A DNA stretch of 11,198 nt, from NCBI GenBank assembly GCA_963618055.1, contig CAVERI010000088.1, forward strand, positions 1 through 11,198, given 5' to 3'. Of this stretch, positions 7,191-11,198 are shown piece after piece; position 1 is the first letter of the stretch; each line of letters begins with the position of its first letter. Source of the stretch: SFHK01 sp963618055. Lineage in GTDB: Bacteria; Bacillota; Clostridia; Christensenellales; Aristaeellaceae. A program made the position numbers and the translations under genes. A model generated the notes under the pieces. It had not been told where the DNA came from. It did no database searches and saw only the letters and a program-made list of their open reading frames with translations.

Positions 7191-7952
7191 TTAACCTAAT
7201 CCCGTGAATTTCACAAGCAGCGTGTGCGGAACAAGCTTTGCAAGCAGCCGATAGCCTTTATAGAACGCCCCGGTGGTGTAGACCGCCCGACCGTTCTTTG
7301 CCGCTTTCAGCGACTTGACGGCGGCAGTCTTCGGATCAATGACCGGCAGACGGCTTTGCCCTTTTGTGAGACCGCTTTTCCCATTCGGCTGCGTCATTTC
7401 CGTGAGCATAAGACCCGGACACATGGCGCATACATTGATCCTCCGATGCTTCAATTCCTCGCGCAGGCCAAGACAAAGCGAGGACACATAGGACTTCGAC
7501 GCACAGTAAACGATCAGGTTTGTATTTGGAACAAATGCAGAGGTCGAGGAAACCTCCAAAATCGTGCCGCCGTCCACAAGATACGGCAGGCAGATCCTTG
7601 TGACAGCCGTTGCGCCCTTGCAGTTCAGGTCGATGATTTTCAGCATTTGCGACAGCTCCATTTCTTCAAACGGCGCGCCGCCGGCGATTCCCGCATCGTT
7701 GATCAGCACCCTGATCTGCGGCTTTTCCCGCTGCAGCTTTTCGGCAAATCCCTCGTAGCTGTTCATGTCTGACAGATCCATCGGAAGAACCGCGCAGCGT
7801 TTGTCAGGATGGTGTGACGCAACCTCCTTCAGACGGTCTTCCCGTCTTGCGATCAGCCACAGCTCCTCAATTTCCGGAAATATCTTCGTTACGGCATCCA
7901 CATAGCAGGTTCCGAGGCCAGACGATGCGCCGGTAATCACGGCAATGCTCAT
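7191..7952 (-). CDS. SDR family NAD(P)-dependent oxidoreductase
   Basis: This 253-residue short-chain dehydrogenase/reductase has the full catalytic set: TGASSGLG (7-14) binds the nucleotide, with N110, S136, Y149 and K153 as the tetrad. The usual NNAG appears as NDAG (85-88), a tolerated change. R36-R37 after the second strand suggest a preference for NADPH; that is inference. The substrate is unknown; relatives act on ketones, steroids and acyl carriers. The start is set at 7952 because GGAGG (7960-7964 on the complement) is 7 bases upstream. The open frame continues to 8042, but that extension crosses the divergent control region and has no family similarity. It is the first gene of a coupled pair with EFR1, divergent from a TetR-type gene. 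Confidence 0.92.
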   Translation of the reverse strand: MSIAVITGASSGLGTCYVDAVTKIFPEIEELWLIARREDRLKEVASHHPDKRCAVLPMDLSDMNSYEGFAEKLQREKPQIRVLINDAGIAGGAPFEEMELSQMLKIIDLNCKGATAVTRICLPYLVDGGTILEVSSTSAFVPNTNLIVYCASKSYVSSLCLGLREELKHRRINVCAMCPGLMLTEMTQPNGKSGLTKGQSRLPVIDPKTAAVKSLKAAKNGRAVYTTGAFYKGYRLLAKLVPHTLLVKFTGLG

Positions 7953-7973
7953 AATGATTCCTCCATAGCGAAA

Positions 7974-7997
7974 CAGGTGTTTTAATTTGGACACTTG
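7974..7997. promoter_or_regulatory. Candidate TetR operator between the divergent genes
   Basis: CAGGTGT (7974-7980) and ACACTTG (7991-7997) form a 7-bp inverted repeat with one mismatch around a 10-base AT-rich centre, 24 bp in all. It overlaps the -35 box of the regulator's promoter and lies in the leader region of the SDR gene. A repressor here could control both directions. TTGGACA occurs within it (7987-7993) and again at 8070-8076 nearer the regulator start, a possible second contact. Binding is inferred from position and symmetry only. Confidence 0.45.
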
Positions 7998-8023
7998 CAA
8001 AAATTCTGCGATTAGGGTACAAT
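7995..8023 (+). promoter_or_regulatory. Promoter of the TetR-type regulator gene
   Basis: TTGCAA (7995-8000), 17 bases, then TACAAT (8018-8023). Transcription would start near 8030, giving a ~75-base leader before ATG 8106. No equally clear promoter was found on the opposite strand for the SDR gene. Confidence 0.6.
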
Positions 8024-8105
8024 ACGATCGCGCCCATTGCAAGACACAGAATTGAGCGCGTGTTCAGCCTTGGACAAATTTCAAAAAATGCAAAAGGGGA
8101 ACGCC

Positions 8106-8675
8106 ATGAAATACGATTCTTCAAAACCCATCACGCGGGGCGCTATGCGAACGCTGGACGCATTCAGAGGCGCGATTCTCCTGCTCTTATCGGAGAAATC
8201 ATTTGAAGAAATCACCGTGAGGGAGATGTGCGAACAGGCGCGGTATCCTCGCGCGACCTTCTACAATTATTTTGACGACAAATACGATCTTTTGAATGAT
8301 TGCTGGCTTTCGCTTGCGGAGAAAATTGGGCTTTCGGAGTATCATCACGCGCCGGAAAATGAGATGCTCTATCTTTTCTTTGATCGAATCTACGCCTTCA
8401 CGAAGCAGAACCGTGAGCGTATCAGCCGTGTATTGTCTCACAATCCGGAGGTTGGCTATATGTTTTCGAGCTTTCGCAGCTTCCTGAACAGCCAGATGCG
8501 GCGGATCTTCAAGGATTGCCCGGACGCGATGCAAAAGGATATTCCGAACGAGCTGCTTGCCGACCATTACAGCAATACGCTGTTCCTCGTGTGGCAGTGG
8601 GCGGCGGTGAAAGACCACAGCTGCGATAAGGAGCAGGCGATCAGGTATTTGCAAAGGCTTTTGTCGATACAATAA
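8106..8675 (+). CDS. TetR/AcrR family transcriptional regulator
   Basis: This 189-residue protein has an N-terminal helix-turn-helix typical of TetR regulators: ITVREMCEQARYPRATFYNY (36-55) followed by FDDKYDLL (56-63). The remaining ~125 residues are helical and less conserved, as expected for a ligand-binding and dimerisation domain. ATG 8106 is preferred because AAAAGGGG (about 8092-8099) is well placed; an in-frame TTG at 8037 and ATG at 8088 are less likely. It is divergent from the SDR-EFR1 pair, the usual layout for a local repressor whose ligand is a substrate or toxin handled by the neighbours. Lower GC is shared with those genes. The ligand is unknown. Confidence 0.9.
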   Translation: MKYDSSKPITRGAMRTLDAFRGAILLLLSEKSFEEITVREMCEQARYPRATFYNYFDDKYDLLNDCWLSLAEKIGLSEYHHAPENEMLYLFFDRIYAFTKQNRERISRVLSHNPEVGYMFSSFRSFLNSQMRRIFKDCPDAMQKDIPNELLADHYSNTLFLVWQWAAVKDHSCDKEQAIRYLQRLLSIQ

Positions 8676-8710
8676 ATGCCCCTTGCGCGCCCTCTCGTTC
8701 TCCTCATGAT

Positions 8711-8742
8711 GAAAAAGCAAACGGCGTGACTGAGGTCGCGCC
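8711..8742 (-). terminator. Intrinsic terminator of the 142-residue protein gene
   Basis: Read on the minus strand, an 8-bp stem (8742-8735 with 8730-8723; the one non-Watson-Crick pair is a C-A mismatch in this direction) with a CTCA loop is followed by GTTTGCTTTTTC, a T-rich tail. It lies about 90 bases past the stop at 8833. On the plus strand the sequence after the hairpin is C-rich, so it would not clearly stop transcription from the TetR gene. Confidence 0.6.
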
Positions 8743-8832
8743 GCTCCCCCTCCTGAAAACAAGAGCCTTCACCATCTTTTGATGATTCTGCTTTACGACA
8801 GCCAAGCGCTCCTCCGCCATTTTTTTCTGGAT

Positions 8833-9261
8833 TTACAGGAAGCGCTTGAGCCGTTCGATGGATTCCTGTCCGTTTTTCAGAAATTCGTTCGCCAGCTGAT
8901 GCGCGCCGAGGTCGGCTTCCGGGCAGCGCGCGCGGGCGCGGGTCAGGTCGATCACGCCCATCGTGGAGCCCTGAATCAGCGTGTCCGCAAGGTGCGAGGG
9001 CGTGCGGTCGCGCAGGGTCTCCATCTGAATGCCCAGCCACGCGCCCGCCTGCGCGATCGGATGCGCCGGCCCGCGCTTTCCGCAGGCTTCGAAGAGCATG
9101 CGCTTCGCCTTGGCCTCGGACGCGGCGTATTCCGCCCTTTCGCGCAGAAGCTCGCGGCGCATCGGCGCGTCGTCGGTCTTCTTCATCAGCATGGATACGC
9201 TGTCCTTTCCCATCTTTGCCGCCCGTGCCAGCTCGCACAGCAGCGTTTCGTTCTGCTTCAT
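8833..9261 (-). CDS. Conserved hypothetical helical protein (four-helix-bundle-like)
   Basis: This 142-residue cytosolic protein has no signal peptide or membrane segment. It is rich in Ala, Glu, Arg and Leu and reads as four or five amphipathic helices broken near residues 30, 65 and 112-118, suggesting a ferritin-like or four-helix bundle. The segment SHLADTLIQGSTMGVIDLTR (89-108) looks like a conserved family core; I recall similar unnamed proteins in Clostridia but cannot give a function. Two His residues (H67, H90) and the many Glu residues do not form an obvious di-iron motif. The start is supported by GGGAGG (9271-9276 on the complement), 9 bases before the ATG. It is divergent from the ATPase gene across a symmetric control region. 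Confidence 0.8.
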   Translation of the reverse strand: MKQNETLLCELARAAKMGKDSVSMLMKKTDDAPMRRELLRERAEYAASEAKAKRMLFEACGKRGPAHPIAQAGAWLGIQMETLRDRTPSHLADTLIQGSTMGVIDLTRARARCPEADLGAHQLANEFLKNGQESIERLKRFL

Positions 9262-9284
9262 TCGCGAAAACCTCCCTTTCCCGG

Positions 9285-9317
9285 TTCAGTATGCGTCCGC
9301 GAGGACATACAATACTG
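9285..9317. promoter_or_regulatory. Promoter with overlapping dyad between divergent genes
   Basis: For the ATPase gene, TTCAGT (9285-9290) and TACAAT (9308-9313) are 17 bases apart, a fair sigma-A promoter. The same segment contains an inverted repeat: CAGTAT (9287-9292) with ATACTG (9312-9317) and GTCC (9295-9298) with GGAC (9303-9306), around GCGA, with a 3-base offset between arms. The dyad could bind a shared regulator of both genes. No clear minus-strand promoter was resolved. Confidence 0.45.
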
Positions 9318-9343
9318 GGAAGTTTTTTATGTGAGGTGAGCGC

Positions 9344-10417
9344 ATGCAATCGGGCATTCGATGCTTCGCGGGCGCGAACACGGCGCGCGGGTTCGTCTCG
9401 GGCTTTGACGGCGTGTTTTCCGGACGGAGACGGGTATTCTATATCAAGGGCGCGCCGGGCGTGGGGAAGAGCGGGCTGATGCGCCGCGTCGCCGGACGGC
9501 AGAGCGCCGCGGGACACGCGGTGAGCCTGTTTTCCTGCTCGTCCGACCCGGACAGTCTGGACGGCATTGTGGACGAGACGATGGACGCCGCTATGCTGGA
9601 CGCGACCAGCCCGCACGCCTACGACCCGCTTCTGCCCGGCGCGCGGGACATCCTGCTGAATCTGGGCGAGTTTCTGGACTGCGACGCGCTGTCCGGCGAC
9701 GTTTCACGATTGGAGGAGCTGCGGGCGCGCACGGCGGAATGCTTCCGAAACGCCTACGCCTACCTGACCGCCGCCGAGGCGATTCGATCGGCGTTTCATC
9801 CGTCGGGCGATTTCCGAAAGCCCGAAAACGACCTGAAGGCGCTTCTGCCGGACGAAGCGCGTCCCGGCGGGCGCGAGCGGCGGTTTTTCTTGGGCGCGCA
9901 CACGTGCATGGGCTATGTGAGCTTTGCCGGGGATTTCGCGCGCGAGATCACCGTGCGCGTGGCGTGTCCGTTCGGCGGCAGTCTGGACGCGCTTTTGCGC
10001 GCGCTGGGCGCGCAGGCGCGGGCGCGAGGACTGGACGCGGTGTATTTTCTGGATCCGCTTTCGCCGGAAAGGTATGCCCAGCTCTATCTTCCCCAGCTTC
10101 CGCTGTTCATAACCGGCGAGCGCGTGCCCGCGGCGCGGGTGTACGACGGGCTGTTCGACAATTCGACCTCCACGCCGCCGGAGTACGAGGCTGTGCTGAA
10201 CCGTGCCTACGGCTGCCTGCGCGCCGCGAAGGCGCTGCACGACGAAACGGAATCAAGATACATACCCCGGATGGATTTTTCGGCGCTGGTGGATGTGGAG
10301 TCGAGGGTATATAGGGAGCTGGACGCGCTGGCACGCGAGGTGGCCGGGGGAGCAAGCTCCCCCGCCACTGCCGCCCCCTTGGGAAGCGGAGACGATTTCC
10401 TGCGGAAATCCTTTTGA
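9344..10417 (+). CDS. PRK06851-like P-loop ATPase with a degenerate second P-loop
   Basis: This 357-residue protein resembles PRK06851-type proteins of Bacilli and Clostridia, which consist of two tandem P-loop halves; function is unknown. The first half is intact: Walker A GAPGVGKS (36-43), then FSCSSDPDSLDG (63-74) and LDATSPHAYDP (85-95). The second half starts at RRFFLGAHTCMGYV (179-192), but where the second Walker A is expected it has CPFGGSLDALL (208-218), without the GK[ST], so only one site should bind nucleotide. GAGGTG (9333-9338) precedes ATG 9344. The last ~23 residues, from G335, are encoded by palindromic repeat DNA, and the stop TGA lies at the edge of a repeat unit, so the natural C-terminus was probably near residue 334. 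It is divergent from the helical-protein gene. Confidence 0.8.
   Translation: MQSGIRCFAGANTARGFVSGFDGVFSGRRRVFYIKGAPGVGKSGLMRRVAGRQSAAGHAVSLFSCSSDPDSLDGIVDETMDAAMLDATSPHAYDPLLPGARDILLNLGEFLDCDALSGDVSRLEELRARTAECFRNAYAYLTAAEAIRSAFHPSGDFRKPENDLKALLPDEARPGGRERRFFLGAHTCMGYVSFAGDFAREITVRVACPFGGSLDALLRALGAQARARGLDAVYFLDPLSPERYAQLYLPQLPLFITGERVPAARVYDGLFDNSTSTPPEYEAVLNRAYGCLRAAKALHDETESRYIPRMDFSALVDVESRVYRELDALAREVAGGASSPATAAPLGSGDDFLRKSF
10346..10363. repeat. Hairpin inside the ATPase 3' coding end
   Basis: GGGGGAGC-AA-GCTCCCCC, an 8-bp perfect stem with a 2-base centre, encodes GGASSP near the C-terminus. A related hairpin (GGGGAG, GCAAG, CTCCCC) recurs at 10564-10580, linking the ATPase 3' end to the downstream array. 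Confidence 0.8.
10394..10410. repeat. Hairpin with TGC loop at the ATPase 3' end
   Basis: GATTTCC-TGC-GGAAATC, a 7-bp perfect stem with a 3-base loop, ends five bases before the stop codon. A sister hairpin with the same TGC loop is the core of the nested palindrome at 10500-10542. Confidence 0.8.
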
Positions 10418-10422
10418 TTGGA

Positions 10423-10452
10423 AGTTCGAGAGGGCTGCGGCCCTCTCGAGCT
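10423..10452. repeat. CGAGAGGG hairpin family, copy 1
   Basis: The core CGAGAGGGC-TGCG-GCCCTCTCG (10427-10448) is a 9-bp perfect stem with a 4-base loop, and flanking pairs extend it to 13 with one G-T pair. It is preceded by GATTGGAAGT (10416-10425), which also precedes copy 2. The loop-closing pair is C-G here and T-A in the other three copies. Confidence 0.85.
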
Positions 10453-10464
10453 CTCCCGGGGCGC

Positions 10465-10485
10465 GGAGGGGACGGATTCCCCTCC
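10465..10485. repeat. Hairpin GGAGGGG / CCCCTCC
   Basis: A 7-bp perfect stem (10465-10471 with 10479-10485) with a 7-base loop. It fills the gap between CGAGAGGG copy 1 and the first nested palindrome. Confidence 0.7.
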
Positions 10486-10499
10486 ACACCACCCTTTCT

Positions 10500-10542
10500 C
10501 AGATTCCGCTGAAATCCTGCGGATTTCCGGGCGCGGAATCTG
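10500..10542. repeat. Nested palindrome 1
   Basis: The outer 10-bp stem CAGATTCCGC / GCGGAATCTG (10500-10509 with 10533-10542) encloses the inner hairpin GAAATCC-TGC-GGATTTC (10511-10527). One arm could form a cruciform in DNA or a stacked stem in RNA. Confidence 0.85.
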
Positions 10543-10551
10543 CAAGGAAGC

Positions 10552-10592
10552 GATTTTTTCTCCGGGGAGGCAAGCTCCCCTGCGAAAAAATC
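10552..10592. repeat. Nested palindrome 2
   Basis: The outer 9-bp stem GATTTTTTC / GAAAAAATC (10552-10560 with 10584-10592) encloses the inner hairpin GGGGAG-GCAAG-CTCCCC (10564-10580). The AT-rich outer and GC-rich inner stems mirror the design of nested palindrome 1. Confidence 0.85.
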
Positions 10593-10605
10593 AGCGCCCG
10601 GGGAG

Positions 10606-10632
10606 CCAAGCGAAATCTTCGATTTCGCTTGG
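10606..10632. repeat. 12-bp perfect hairpin
   Basis: CCAAGCGAAATC (10606-10617) and GATTTCGCTTGG (10621-10632) pair perfectly around TTC, the longest uninterrupted short-loop stem in the array. Confidence 0.85.
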
Positions 10633-10648
10633 TCGGCCGCGAAGCGAC

Positions 10649-10671
10649 TTGCTTGCCCTTTGGGCAAGCAA
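10649..10671. repeat. 10-bp perfect hairpin
   Basis: TTGCTTGCCC-TTT-GGGCAAGCAA. GCGAC (10644-10648) and GTCGC (10679-10683) can extend pairing outside it. The tail CCTTTCC is too C-rich for a convincing intrinsic terminator. Confidence 0.8.
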
Positions 10672-10709
10672 CCTTTCCGTCGCGCAGGTCGCCGGCCTCG
10701 ATTGGAAGT

Positions 10710-10731
10710 CGAGAGGGTTCACACCCTCTCG
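10710..10731. repeat. CGAGAGGG hairpin family, copy 2
   Basis: CGAGAGGGT-TCAC-ACCCTCTCG. It has the same 5' flank as copy 1, GATTGGAAGT (10700-10709). The 3' flank GTGCTCTTCGG resembles the GCTCTCCC that follows the other copies. Confidence 0.85.
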
Positions 10732-10742
10732 TGCTCTTCGGG

Positions 10743-10814
10743 GGCTGTTCTTTTGAGAAATTGGTTTCCGACGAAACAGGCTGTTCTTTTGAGGACGTTG
10801 TTTCCGACAGCGCG
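10743..10814. repeat. 36-bp direct tandem repeat (two adjacent copies)
   Basis: Units 10743-10778 and 10779-10814 share GGCTGTTCTTTTGAG, then six differing bases, then GTTTCCGAC, then a variable end. Looser copies follow: CTGTTCT-like boxes near 10896, 10938, 11054, 11114 and 11153 are each followed 19-20 bases later by G[TC]TTC[CT]G[AG][CT]. Confidence 0.75.
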
Positions 10815-10891
10815 GGCGTGGGGCGCTCTGCTCCCCTACATCCCCTCGGGCGACGGGGTGCGAGAGGGTTCACACCCTCTCGCGCTCTCCC
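10800..10891. repeat. 92-bp repeat, copy 1
   Basis: It begins at GTTTCCGAC, continues through a GC-rich part with a 6-bp hairpin (10839-10844 with 10855-10860) and the CGAGAGGGT-TCAC-ACCCTCTCG hairpin (10861-10882, family copy 3), and ends at GCTCTCCC. By hand alignment it is identical to copy 2 at 84 of 92 positions without gaps. Its first 15 bases overlap the second 36-bp unit. Confidence 0.85.
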
Positions 10892-10956
10892 AGGGCTGTT
10901 CTGACGGGAATTTGGGCTTCCGATGATGCAGGCGCGTCTGTTCTGGTGGGATGCTG

Positions 10957-11048
10957 GTTTCCGACGGCGCGGGCGTGGGGCGTTTTGCTCCCCTACACCC
11001 CCTCGGGGGACGGGGTGCGAGAGGGTTGCGACCCTCTCGCGCTCTCCC
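10957..11048. repeat. 92-bp repeat, copy 2
   Basis: This copy lies 157 bases after copy 1. It contains a 6-bp hairpin (10996-11001 with 11012-11017) and CGAGAGGGT-TGCG-ACCCTCTCG (11018-11039, family copy 4). Where copy 1 has a T-G pair in the small stem, this copy has C-G. The main hairpin's loop differs (TGCG against TCAC) while its stem is unchanged. Confidence 0.85.
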
Positions 11049-11172
11049 GGAGATGGTCTGATGGAGATTTTGGTTTCTGGCGAAGCGGGCAAGGGCAGTG
11101 CGGTTCTTGCTCTTTTTGCGGTGGCTATTTCAGCTTCCGACGGGGTGAGGGATTGTTCTGGGGATGGTTATG

Positions 11173-11198
11173 GTTTCCGACGATGCGGGCGTGGGGCG
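11173..11198. repeat. 92-bp repeat, copy 3 (cut by the window end)
   Basis: The last 26 bases match the start of copy 2 with two differences, beginning at GTTTCCGAC. The rest, including any hairpin, lies outside the window. Confidence 0.7.

Larger units (their letters stand above)
10418..11198. repeat. Gene-free region: dense palindrome and tandem-repeat array
   Basis: These 781 bases hold no supportable gene. The open frames crossing them are short, change frame between repeat copies, lack ribosome binding sites and use the repeats themselves. The left part (10423-10731) is nearly continuous hairpins at 10423-10452, 10465-10485, 10500-10542, 10552-10592, 10606-10632, 10649-10671 and 10710-10731. 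The right part (10743-11198) is a mosaic of a 36-40-base unit and a 92-base unit. The array continues beyond the window. No transposase, reverse transcriptase or cas gene is nearby, and no target-site duplication could be defined. Possible roles include RNA 3'-end protection, transcription attenuation and protein-binding or condensation sites, or it may be a non-autonomous mobile repeat. None is shown by the sequence. Confidence 0.85.

Noticed and set aside
8711..8826. Short minus-strand frame (38 residues, starting MAEERLAVVKQNHQ) after the helical-protein gene
   Set aside because: The start reads like coding sequence, but there is no ribosome binding site and it runs into the terminator hairpin. 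At most it is a remnant.
10207..11092. Long open frames on both strands across the 3' array, e.g. 10203-10904 plus and 10499-11092 minus
   Set aside because: They read palindromic repeats, overlap each other and the ATPase gene, lack start signals, and show no domain-like sequence. GC-rich repeats leave frames open by chance.
10743..11198. CRISPR array
   Set aside because: Repeat units are divergent, centres are only ~12 bases, a 92-bp hairpin module interrupts them, and no cas gene is present.
10346..11198. Retron, diversity-generating retroelement or riboswitch
   Set aside because: No reverse transcriptase or accessory gene lies in the window, no variable/template pair was found, and the structured DNA lies downstream of a gene, not upstream of one.

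Overview
The window looks like chromosomal DNA of a high-GC, anaerobic, Clostridia-type Bacillota, probably gut-associated. This is inferred from strong GGAGG-type ribosome binding sites, sigma-A-like promoters with 17-bp spacers, GC-rich third codon positions, and gene families typical of anaerobic Clostridia: an EFR1-type flavodoxin/ferredoxin, a Nim-type flavin protein, an ArsP_2-like metal permease and a PRK06851-type ATPase. No rRNA, tRNA, CRISPR array, transposase or phage gene was seen.

Layout. (1) 1-92: the 3' end of a membrane-protein gene. (2) 93-1766: two tandem dyads, a near-consensus promoter and an AlbA_2/HATPase/winged-helix regulator-like gene, closed by a 20-bp-stem terminator shared with a convergent histidine-phosphatase gene (1783-2376, minus). 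(3) 2506-4192: an unusual acyltransferase-like protein with a zinc ribbon and a disordered tail, facing a 56-residue zinc-ribbon gene that starts with TTG. (4) 4222-6394: a promoter driving a three-gene operon of RluA-type pseudouridine synthase, ArsP_2-like permease and Nim-type flavoprotein. (5) 6423-8675: a lower-GC cassette with a TetR-type regulator divergent from a translationally coupled SDR oxidoreductase/EFR1 pair, with an operator-like dyad between them. It looks horizontally acquired. (6) 8711-10417: a 142-residue helical protein of unknown function, divergent from a PRK06851-like ATPase whose second P-loop is degenerate.

(7) 10346-11198: about 850 bases packed with at least eleven near-perfect hairpins, including four copies of one 9-bp-stem hairpin with a compensatory base-pair change, two nested palindromes, a 36-bp tandem repeat and a 92-bp repeat whose third copy runs off the window end. 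The ATPase reading frame ends inside this array, so its last ~23 residues are repeat-encoded.

The array is the most unusual part of the window. The rest is recognisable accessory and housekeeping metabolism, with a few odd details: fused domains, a lost P-loop, an overlooked small gene and operator candidates. I found no complete new defence or mobile system.
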